From CAZXWK01 sp964644675 (lineage in GTDB: Bacteria > Actinomycetota > Coriobacteriia > Anaerosomatales > JAAXUF01): 28,210 nucleotides of DNA. Positions within the stretch are counted from its first letter, which is position 1, and each line of letters starts with the position of its first letter. The stretch is from assembly GCA_964644675.1 (NCBI GenBank), contig CAZXWK010000033.1:1-28210 (forward strand), given 5' to 3'. Below, one piece after another: positions 8,392-15,215 of the stretch. Below the pieces are notes generated by a model. The model ran no database searches, was not told the origin of the DNA, and worked only from the letters and a program-made list of their open reading frames with translations. Both the position numbers and the translations under genes were made by a program.

Positions 8392-9227
8392 GCGCCCTCA
8401 CCTCCCCCGTCGACCTCGCGGCTCGCGAAGGCGTACGCTTCCTCGACCTCGCGCAGGCCCGCCGCCTCGTAGAGTGCGCGCGAGGCGCGGTTCGACGCCT
8501 GCGTGCACAGCGAGAGCGTGGACGCGTCCGCATCCCGGGCCCACTGGGCCGCCTCGGCCAGCAGGGCGCGCCCGATGCCCCGGCGCCGGTACGCCGGCGT
8601 CGTCGCGAGCCTGGTGAGCGTCGCGGCCCCCCTGCTCACGGTCGTCATAGTGTAGCCGATGAGCGTCCCACCGGCCGTCTCGGCCAGCGCCAGGCGTTCG
8701 TGGGCAAGGAAGGCGATCAGGTCGGGCTCGGTCCAGCGCCAGAAGTCGTCGAAGCACTCGGCGTCGAGGCGTGCGAGCGCGGTCGTGTCGGCCGCGGAGC
8801 CCTCCCGGATGCACACGTCGTCGGGCACGGGCACGGCCGCGACGTCGCCGGGCGCGCCCTGGACCGCGACGATGCGCTCGCGCACGCGCATGCCGGCGGC
8901 GAGGTACGGCGCGAGCAGCGACTCGGGCACGAGCGGCGAGAGCACGCTCGCCAGCCCCTGCTCGGCGGCGACAGCGACGGCGTCGGCTACGAAGTCGTCG
9001 ACGCGCGTCTCCGCGCACCACAGCCCGCGGATGGCCAGCACGTCGAGGTGCGCCTTCCAGCGGCCCAAGAGCGCGGCGTCGCCGCGGTCGGTCACCCGCA
9101 GCGCCCAGGGTGCCGCCTCGAGATAGCCCGCCAGCTCGTCAGGGCTGCGCATGAGCCGGTCCGCCCGCACCGCCGGCCAGACCAGAGCGCGCTCTCGCGC
9201 GGTCGCCTGCCGAATGGCCTCGGTCAC
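8388..9227 (-). CDS. GNAT-family N-acetyltransferase with ~140-residue N-terminal extension
   Basis: A 279-residue protein whose C-terminal half (about 141-275) is a GNAT acetyltransferase fold. It has an EGSAADTTALARLDAECF opening, the acetyl-CoA loop YRRRGIGRALLAEA and LCTQASNRASRALYEAAG before the last strand. The first ~140 residues look like a divergent, probably inactive GNAT-like half, an arrangement seen in tandem-GNAT proteins. The start is GTG at 9227, whose bases overlap the TGA of the TauE gene (GTGA); its own stop overlaps the kinase start the same way. A longer open frame upstream would run through the TauE gene. The acetylated substrate is unknown. Confidence 0.82.
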   Translation of the reverse strand: MTEAIRQATARERALVWPAVRADRLMRSPDELAGYLEAAPWALRVTDRGDAALLGRWKAHLDVLAIRGLWCAETRVDDFVADAVAVAAEQGLASVLSPLVPESLLAPYLAAGMRVRERIVAVQGAPGDVAAVPVPDDVCIREGSAADTTALARLDAECFDDFWRWTEPDLIAFLAHERLALAETAGGTLIGYTMTTVSRGAATLTRLATTPAYRRRGIGRALLAEAAQWARDADASTLSLCTQASNRASRALYEAAGLREVEEAYAFASREVDGGGEGA

Positions 9228-10051
9228 CGTCCGAACACCCCGAGTTCGCTCGCCCCGAGGACGAGCCCCACGAAGAGCAGCATGACGGCGAACGACAGCC
9301 GGATGGTCTTGTCGGCCGCGCCGAGCGTGAGCCGGGCGCCGAGCCACGCGCCCGGGACGACACCGGCGATGAGCGCGAGCGAGATCGCCCAGTCGATGTG
9401 GCCGAGGAACGCGTGCGTGATGGTGCCGGGCACGGCGAGGATGCCGATCGCGACGAGCGACGTGCCGATCGCGCGCTTGATGGGGAAGCCGAGCCACCGC
9501 GTGAGCATCGGGACGAGGATGAACCCCCCACCCAGCCCCAGGAAGCCGGCGTAGAGGCCGGTCATCGCGCCGATGAGCCCGAGCTTGAGGAGCGACGGCG
9601 CGGCGGGCACGTCGGGAGTCTCGGCGGGATCGCCTGCGGCGTCGAAGGCCTCGCGCTCCTCTCCCCCCTCGAGGCCGACGCGCGGCGGGCGGATGACCTG
9701 AAGTGCCATGTCGGCCGCGGTGTAGAGGATCAGCGCCGCCGTCGCCAGAAGCACCACCGTCCCACCGACGTACCTGGTCGCCAGAGCGCCCAGCACCGCG
9801 AACGCGGAGCCGGTGATGCCGCACACGAGCCCGGAGCGCAGGTCTGCCGAGCCCCGCTTCAGGTAGTTGTACGAGCCGGTGATCGCGCTGGGGATGATGA
9901 CCGGCAGCGGCGTCCCGACCGCCACGAGTGCCGGAGCCTGCAGCAGCAACCGAATGGCCGGCGTCGTGATGATGCCGCCGCCGATTCCGAACGCGCCCGA
10001 CAGCAGGCCCGACACGAACCCGATGCCCACCGTGAGGAGCAGTCTCGGCAT
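9224..10051 (-). CDS. TauE/SafE-family (sulfite/organosulfonate) membrane permease
   Basis: A 275-residue polytopic membrane protein with about eight helices in two related halves. Each half starts with the family's glycine-rich motif: GFVSGLLSGAFGIGGGIITTPA near the N-terminus and GAMTGLYAGFLGLGGGFILVPML in the middle. A hydrophilic acidic loop of about 35 residues joins the halves. TauE/SafE proteins export sulfite, sulfoacetate or related anions, although many members are uncharacterised. The start is 19 bases after the glycosyltransferase stop, and the stop overlaps the acetyltransferase start. It sits at the head of a tightly packed group ending in a two-component system and phosphoesterase. 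Confidence 0.9.
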   Translation of the reverse strand: MPRLLLTVGIGFVSGLLSGAFGIGGGIITTPAIRLLLQAPALVAVGTPLPVIIPSAITGSYNYLKRGSADLRSGLVCGITGSAFAVLGALATRYVGGTVVLLATAALILYTAADMALQVIRPPRVGLEGGEEREAFDAAGDPAETPDVPAAPSLLKLGLIGAMTGLYAGFLGLGGGFILVPMLTRWLGFPIKRAIGTSLVAIGILAVPGTITHAFLGHIDWAISLALIAGVVPGAWLGARLTLGAADKTIRLSFAVMLLFVGLVLGASELGVFGR

Positions 10052-10070
10052 GCGGATCCGTTCGCTCGGG

Positions 10071-11333
10071 CTAGTTGCCCGGCACCACGGGGAAGCGACC
10101 GGTGATGGCCGTGCGATCCATGCGACGCTCGCCCGTGAAGAGCGACTTCAGGGCGATGTCGTCCCACAGCCCTTCCATCAGGATCGGCCAGCGCCGCTGG
10201 AACTCGAAGTAGTTCTGGCAGTTCTCGCGCGCGTACTTCCCCGCGTCGCCGGTGCCGTGGAGCGCCAGCTGGAAGTAGGCGCCCTTCTCGGGCCGTGCGA
10301 GCGAGCGCAGGAGCGAGGTCAGGCTGGAGCGCCAGCCGACCGAGGAGTCGATGAAGGGTCCCGGGTAGGGCATCATCGAGCGCGGTGTCACCTGGCGCAG
10401 ATCCACCTGAGACTTCGCGAACTCGATCTTGCGGTGCTCGTAGATGAACCGGTAGACGTCCTGGCGGAAACGCGTCGCCTCCGAGACGGGCTCGGGCGGC
10501 TGATGGACGACGCACCACTCGTCGTCGAGGTAGACGCCGCCGCCGTGCATGCGCGCGTTGATGACGTAGTCGATGTCCTCGCCGCGCAGGACCCACGGGT
10601 CGAACGAGACGTTGGAGAACATGTCGCGGTGCAGGGCGAGGATGCCGCCGAACGCGACGGGGGTCGCCTGGATCCTCGGCGGCTTGCTCACCACGGACAG
10701 CGCCTGGTTGTAGGAGTCGCGCTGACGCCAGAACATGTCGGTCCAGTGGGCCTCGTCGTGGCTCTGCCACTGGCCGTTCGAGTCGGTGTAGTAGCCGGTC
10801 TTCGCGAGCAGGGTCGCGCCGTCCTCGAACTTCGCCCCCAGTCCGTACAGGGCGGTGTGCAGGAAGTCCGACGTGGTCACGACCTCGTCGTCGTCGATGA
10901 ACACGACCGCTTCGTGGCCCAGGACCGCCGCCGCCATGAGCCCGACGTTGCGCACGGCCCCGTAGCCCTTGAGCGTGACGCCGTCGATCATGTCGGCGAA
11001 CTCGAGCTGCTCGAGGCGACGGTGGAGGCTTCCCAGTTCGGCGGGACCGAAGACGAACGCGTCGAGATCGGGGAAGTCGGCGACGATCTCGCGGACCTTG
11101 TCCTCGGCGCGATGCTCGATCGACTCGTCGGTGACCGCGACGATAATCACGACGCGGCCGAGATCGCGAACCTTCTGAAGCGAGTGCAGCAGGTCGGGCA
11201 GGGTGCCGTCCTGATCGATCGGAGTGGGGTGGTCGTAGACGATCGACAGGTCGTCGACCGGGGTCACGGCGGTACGTCCCCGCTTCGATTTCGGCTTCGT
11301 CCAGAAGGTCGGGATGATGACGACGGGTTCCAC
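10071..11333 (-). CDS. Glycosyltransferase, GT2-like (GT-A fold)
   Basis: A predicted cytoplasmic glycosyltransferase of 420 residues. It begins with MEPVVIIPTFW, the usual first strand of GT-A nucleotide-sugar enzymes. GYGAVRNVGLMAA precedes VVFIDDDEVV, whose aspartates (about 147-149) fit the metal-binding DxD. LRGEDIDYVINARM fits the catalytic-base ED motif. The start is uncertain. An ATG at 11411 adds 26 codons, but that stretch uses codons unlike the rest and contains an AAGGGAG ribosome binding site that serves the GTG at 11333, so I chose 11333. No transmembrane helix is evident. Donor and acceptor are unknown. It lies between the radical SAM gene (134 bases upstream) and tauE. Confidence 0.8.
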   Translation of the reverse strand: MEPVVIIPTFWTKPKSKRGRTAVTPVDDLSIVYDHPTPIDQDGTLPDLLHSLQKVRDLGRVVIIVAVTDESIEHRAEDKVREIVADFPDLDAFVFGPAELGSLHRRLEQLEFADMIDGVTLKGYGAVRNVGLMAAAVLGHEAVVFIDDDEVVTTSDFLHTALYGLGAKFEDGATLLAKTGYYTDSNGQWQSHDEAHWTDMFWRQRDSYNQALSVVSKPPRIQATPVAFGGILALHRDMFSNVSFDPWVLRGEDIDYVINARMHGGGVYLDDEWCVVHQPPEPVSEATRFRQDVYRFIYEHRKIEFAKSQVDLRQVTPRSMMPYPGPFIDSSVGWRSSLTSLLRSLARPEKGAYFQLALHGTGDAGKYARENCQNYFEFQRRWPILMEGLWDDIALKSLFTGERRMDRTAITGRFPVVPGN

Positions 11334-11467
11334 GAGTGCGAGCGCTCCCTTGCCGGTGACAGTGCCCGACCCCCATGAGGTCGCGGCGACCCGCGTTCGG
11401 GCCCCGTACATGATACCGCTACCGGCCCGCGGTCGCCTGTGCGCGAATACCGCCGGCCGCGCTGGCG

Positions 11468-12553
11468 TCAGGCGCGGCCGCCACAGCGGATGTTGAGCGG
11501 CTCCCCGCACGCGGCGCACGCCCCCGCGGGGCCGACCGACTCGGCGAGTGAAGCGAATCCGCGACGGTTCACCGCGACGGTTCCGCACCCGGGACAGACG
11601 GTGTCCTCGCCGCCCGGCACGTCGACATTGCCCAGGTAGACGAAGCGCAGTCCCTCCTCGGCCCCGATCTCGCGCGCACGGCGCAGCGTCTCGACCGGCG
11701 TCATGGGCACGTCCGCGAACTCGAGGTAGGGCACGAACCGCGTGACGTGCCACGGCGTGTCCGGCCCCACGTCGTTCGCGATCCAGTGCGCGATGGAGCG
11801 CAGCTCGGCCTCCGAGTCGTTGACGGTGGGGACCACGTTGGTGACGCACTCGACGTGCATCCCGTGCACGCGCCGCGCCCTCACCGCCGCCTCACGCACG
11901 GCTTCCGGATGACGGACGTGGCACAGCCGACGGAACGGCTCCTCCGAGAACCCCTTGATGTCCACGCGCCACACGTCGGTCGTCTCGGCGAAGAGGTCGA
12001 GGCCCTCGGGCGTGACGTAGCCGTTGGTGACCATCACGGTGAACAGCCCGGCTTCGTGCGCGAGCCGCCCGACATCGAGCACCCACTCGAGCCAGATCAC
12101 CGGCTCGTTGTAGGTGAACGCGATGCCCGCCGAGCCGGCATCGAGCGCGGTCCCGACCGCCTCGGCGGGGCTCACGTACCTGAGCGGCACCGAGCCGTCG
12201 TCGCCCTTGGGCCGCGAGATCTGCCAGTTCTGGCAGTGCCCGCACCTCATGGAGCACCCCACCGAGCCGAACGACAGCACGTGCGTGCCCGGGCAGTAGT
12301 GGAACACCGGCTTCTTCTCGATGGGGTCGTTCGCGATCGAGCTCACGAGCCCGTATGTGAGCGCGCGCAACCGGCCGTCCGCGACCCCGCGCGCTCCGCA
12401 CCAGCCCACGCCTCCCTCGGCGATGAGGCATGCGTGCGGACACAGGCCGCAGCGGACCCGGTCACCTTCGGTCGTGCCGAGCAGGGCGTCGTGCGGTTCC
12501 GAGCCGGCTACCGGCGGAACCGCTCCGGGATCGTGGTGTTCGCTCGAGGACAT
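11468..12553 (-). CDS. amrS: Radical SAM enzyme of the AmmeMemoRadiSam type (pyruvate formate-lyase activating enzyme-like)
   Basis: A 361-residue radical SAM protein. The cluster motif CSMRCGHC gives Cys100, Cys104 and Cys107. Upstream lies a cysteine-rich N-terminus (Cys35, 38, 42 and 52 in CGLCPHAC...GWC). The chain continues with FTYNEPVIWLEW, MVTNGYVT, WRVDIKGFSEEPFRRLC and TRFVPYLEFAD. It ends in two CxxC pairs (CPGCG, CAACG) that look like a metal-binding tail. This order matches the radical SAM member of the three-protein AmmeMemoRadiSam family, whose chemistry is still poorly known. The other two members (AMMECR1- and Memo-like) are not in the window. The start is supported by AGGAGG eight bases before the ATG. 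Confidence 0.86.
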   Translation of the reverse strand: MSSSEHHDPGAVPPVAGSEPHDALLGTTEGDRVRCGLCPHACLIAEGGVGWCGARGVADGRLRALTYGLVSSIANDPIEKKPVFHYCPGTHVLSFGSVGCSMRCGHCQNWQISRPKGDDGSVPLRYVSPAEAVGTALDAGSAGIAFTYNEPVIWLEWVLDVGRLAHEAGLFTVMVTNGYVTPEGLDLFAETTDVWRVDIKGFSEEPFRRLCHVRHPEAVREAAVRARRVHGMHVECVTNVVPTVNDSEAELRSIAHWIANDVGPDTPWHVTRFVPYLEFADVPMTPVETLRRAREIGAEEGLRFVYLGNVDVPGGEDTVCPGCGTVAVNRRGFASLAESVGPAGACAACGEPLNIRCGGRA

Positions 12554-12648
12554 GGGGGCGCCTCCTCGGCGGGGCTGAAACGGGCCGTCCCTCTGTCCAT
12601 ACCCGCTTGCGCGCGACGCGGGGCGAGCCGCCCTTGCAGCGTCGCCGA

Positions 12649-14460
12649 TCAGCCCGCGGCGAGCTCCACGCGATCCCGGCCCGCCCGCTTCGCGCGATAG
12701 AGCGCCGCGTCCGCCGCCGAGACGAGCGCCTCGGCGTCGGGGTTCGTCTCGCCGATCGACGCGACGCCGATCGACACGGTCGCCGAGACGGTCCCGCCCT
12801 CGACCGACAGGCCGAGCCCGTCGAGCGCGAGGCGGATCTTCTCGGCGACGACCCAGGCCTCGGTCTTGGCGGTGCCGGGCAACAGCACCGAGAACTCGTC
12901 GCCTCCGTAGCGCGCGGCAAAGTCGCTGACCCGCAGCACTTCGCGCAGCGTCTCGCCCAGCTGGCCGAGGATCGCGTCGCCTACCTGGTGGCCGTAGCGG
13001 TCGTTCACGTCCTTGAACGCGTCGAGGTCGATCATGGCGAGCGAGAGATCGAGCCCGTAGCGGGTGGCCCGTGCGGTCTCCTCGGCGAGGCGGCGGTCGA
13101 AGGCGCGGCGATTGCCCAGACCGGTGAGCTCGTCGACGAGCGCCGACTGCTCGAGCGTCTCGCGCTCGCGTTGCATGAGCTTGCGCTGGAGCGGGAAGCA
13201 CATCTCCCAGCTCGAGTCGCCAAGGCAGATCGCAGCGGCGTGCGCGACGCAGGTCTCGTAGCCGCACGCGCCACAGTCGAGCGTCTCGGAGCGGCTGAGG
13301 AACTCACCGGTGGCGAGGACCGCGTCGATCTCCTCGGAGGTCGGCACGCGAGTGAGCGTGGGCTGGGCCGAGAAGGAACGGCGCAGGTCGATCTTGGGCA
13401 GCGCACCGAGGAAGCTGCGGCTGTCGACCGGCGGTGGAGCCTGGCGCTCGCGCTCGGCGACGACGAGGTTGCGCTTCGCGAACACCGACAGGTCGCTGTT
13501 GACGGTGGGGCCGTCGACGCAGCCCTCGCAGTTGAGCATGTCGACGACGTGCGGCGCGGTCTCGCCCCGCACGATGGCCTGAAGCAGCCGGTCGAGATCG
13601 GCGAGCCCGCGGACGGCCACCAGGTCCCGGTCGGTCATGTCGCGCTCGGCGAGCGTGCGCCGCGGGAAGCCGTCGGTCAGCGAGATGTCCTTAGGCGGTG
13701 CCGGACGGCGCGGGCGGCGCCTCGTGCCGGCCGCCGGCGAGACGGGGTGCTCGGCGATGAGGCGCTTGAGCTCGTCGAATCCGATCGCGGCATCGATGGC
13801 GCCAGCGAGCTGAGGCTCGAACGCTTCGTCCTTGCGCGCCCAGCACGGAGCGACGTAGACGACGGCCACATCGACCGGATAGATCGCCTTGACGAGCCGG
13901 GCCTGCGCCACGTAGGGCGGCACCACGGTCACGAGCGCGCTGACGAGCTGCGGGTAGAAGCGCCGTACCCACGACACCGCGACCGGGCACGTCGAGCGCA
14001 GCCGCGGGAACGAGTCGTCAGCGCGGCCGTGGATGAGTTCGTAGGACTCGGCGACCAGCTCCTCGCCGAGCACCGTGGTCTCGAGCGCGTCGAAGCCCAC
14101 CTGCTCGAGCGCGTGCTCGACCTGAGCGGTGGTGAGCGGGTACATCGCCGCGACGTGCTCGGTGGCGAGCACCGCGACGACCGGCCGGTCGCCCGCGAGC
14201 AGCTCGCGCACGCGCGGCAGGTCGTCTCGCACGGAGTACCCGCCGTTCGAGCACTCGCCCACGCACAGGCCGCACTTCACGCACCGGTCCTCGACGATCT
14301 CGACGCTGCCCTCGACCACGCGGATGGCGCGAGCGGGGCAGCGGCGAACGCACCCCCAGCACCAGCTACAGCCGGCCGAGTCGTGCGAGACCAGGAAGGG
14401 GGCAGGGGGCTCCGCGGCCCCGTAGGACCGCTCCCGGCTCCGCCGCTCGACGTCCGTCAC
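12649..14460 (-). CDS. [FeFe]-hydrogenase-domain redox/H2 sensor fused to a GGDEF diguanylate cyclase
   Basis: A 603-residue cytoplasmic fusion, in order: two [4Fe-4S] ferredoxin sites (Cys31/34/37/41 and Cys60/63/66/70); an [FeFe]-hydrogenase large-subunit C-terminal (H-cluster) domain, about 90-335; an Fe-S domain of the RnfB type (CGACGYETC, Cys396/399/404 with Cys412 or 421); and a GGDEF domain (about 435-600). The likely H-cluster ligands are Cys158 (STCP), Cys206 (APC) and Cys311/Cys314 (CEGC). The residue before Cys158 is Thr, not the proton-relay Cys of catalytic enzymes. GGDEF (519-523) and the RxxD inhibitory site (510-513) are intact. It probably makes c-di-GMP under control of H2, CO or ferredoxin redox state. 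The GTG start follows a GGGGGAG site and lies 13 bases after queT. Confidence 0.93.
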   Translation of the reverse strand: MTDVERRSRERSYGAAEPPAPFLVSHDSAGCSWCWGCVRRCPARAIRVVEGSVEIVEDRCVKCGLCVGECSNGGYSVRDDLPRVRELLAGDRPVVAVLATEHVAAMYPLTTAQVEHALEQVGFDALETTVLGEELVAESYELIHGRADDSFPRLRSTCPVAVSWVRRFYPQLVSALVTVVPPYVAQARLVKAIYPVDVAVVYVAPCWARKDEAFEPQLAGAIDAAIGFDELKRLIAEHPVSPAAGTRRRPRRPAPPKDISLTDGFPRRTLAERDMTDRDLVAVRGLADLDRLLQAIVRGETAPHVVDMLNCEGCVDGPTVNSDLSVFAKRNLVVAERERQAPPPVDSRSFLGALPKIDLRRSFSAQPTLTRVPTSEEIDAVLATGEFLSRSETLDCGACGYETCVAHAAAICLGDSSWEMCFPLQRKLMQRERETLEQSALVDELTGLGNRRAFDRRLAEETARATRYGLDLSLAMIDLDAFKDVNDRYGHQVGDAILGQLGETLREVLRVSDFAARYGGDEFSVLLPGTAKTEAWVVAEKIRLALDGLGLSVEGGTVSATVSIGVASIGETNPDAEALVSAADAALYRAKRAGRDRVELAAG

Positions 14461-14473
14461 GCCTCTCCCCCAC

Positions 14474-15049
14474 TCACCGACCGGTGTCGTCGCCCCCGAG
14501 CATGTCAGCCAGACCCAGGCGGCGCAATGCGACGAGCAGCGGCAGTCCCAGACCGTACATGACCACCGCCTGTCCGATGGCTACTGCGACGAACCCGAAG
14601 AGGTACATCGGCAGCCACCGGCCCTCCAAGTCTATCCCGAGCAGGGGCACCTTGTAGAGTCCGAGCCCCTTGACCAACAGGGGAAGGTAGGCCGGAACGA
14701 TGAGCGCGTTGCCGAGCACCGGGCCGAGCAGCCCGAGCGCCGTGTTGGAGCGGAACCGCCACGTCCACCACGCCCCGAGGAGGGTTCCGAGCGACCCGAA
14801 CACCACGTCGAGCAGCGCAAGCGGGCTACCCGTCGAGGCGAAGGCGAACAGGTTCGCGATCACCGAGCCGAGCGTGAGGCCCGGGATGGCGGCCGGCGTG
14901 AAGAACGCGACCACGGTGACCGCCTCGCTGACGCGCAGCTGGATCGGACCCCACCCCAGCACGCCGAGGAACTGGACAGTGAGCAGGGTGAGCCCACCGT
15001 AGACGGCCGCGATCATGCCAGCTTGGGCGATGCTGCGGGTACGGTTCAC
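14474..15049 (-). CDS. queT: QueT-family ECF transporter S component (queuosine precursor uptake)
   Basis: A 191-residue integral membrane protein with about five or six hydrophobic helices. The segment LGWGPIQLRVSEAVTVVAFFTPAAIPGL is the signature of the QueT family, the substrate-binding component of energy-coupling-factor transporters linked to preQ0/preQ1 uptake. No ECF ATPase or T component is adjacent; group II ECF systems share one energizing module encoded elsewhere. The start is GTG at 15049, and a promoter-like TGCTAGAAT lies 34 bases upstream. No preQ1 riboswitch is recognisable in that leader. It is the first gene of a run that continues 13 bases later into the hydrogenase-GGDEF sensor. 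Family assignment is good; the substrate is inferred. Confidence 0.87.
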   Translation of the reverse strand: MNRTRSIAQAGMIAAVYGGLTLLTVQFLGVLGWGPIQLRVSEAVTVVAFFTPAAIPGLTLGSVIANLFAFASTGSPLALLDVVFGSLGTLLGAWWTWRFRSNTALGLLGPVLGNALIVPAYLPLLVKGLGLYKVPLLGIDLEGRWLPMYLFGFVAVAIGQAVVMYGLGLPLLVALRRLGLADMLGGDDTGR

Positions 15050-15083
15050 GAACGGCCTTCCGGGTGCGGGAGCGGACGCGCGG

Positions 15084-15092
15084 ATTCTAGCA
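15084..15092 (-). promoter_or_regulatory. Extended -10 promoter for queT and downstream genes
   Basis: On the minus strand this reads TGCTAGAAT, an extended -10 (TGN + TANNNT), with initiation expected near 15077 and a leader of about 27 bases before the GTG. No good -35 is seen, which suits an extended -10. No strong terminator is visible downstream before 5890, so it may drive a long transcript. Consensus match only. Confidence 0.5.
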
Positions 15093-15215
15093 CGCGCGGA
15101 AGCCGGGCATCGCGAAACCGGGGGCGTGACGACCGTGGGCGAAACGCGTGGAACGCAGGCAGCAGTCTCGAACCCGTGCGGCGTCGGGCGCGCGCCGAAG
15201 TGGCGGCGGTCGACC

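Noticed and set aside
9228..9824. Longer N-terminus for the acetyltransferase
   Set aside because: The frame is open, but it runs antiparallel in sense within the TauE gene on the same strand. The GTG at 9227 with a GTGA overlap fits the packed operon better.
11334..11411. 26-codon N-terminal extension of the glycosyltransferase from an ATG at 11411
   Set aside because: Codon use differs from the rest of the gene, no ribosome binding site precedes the ATG, and a good one lies inside the stretch before the GTG at 11333.
12649..14460. Catalytic [FeFe] hydrogenase
   Set aside because: The proton-relay cysteine is missing, the last cysteine motif is shortened to CxxC, and the chain ends in a GGDEF domain. 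A sensor is more likely.
12430..14562. Plus-strand open frame of 710 codons opposite the hydrogenase-GGDEF gene
   Set aside because: Low-complexity Arg/Ala/Glu-rich translation with no recognisable motif. The minus strand encodes a clear multidomain protein.
15050..15215. preQ1 riboswitch upstream of queT
   Set aside because: No preQ1 aptamer pattern of loop and A-rich tail could be found between the promoter-like box and the start.
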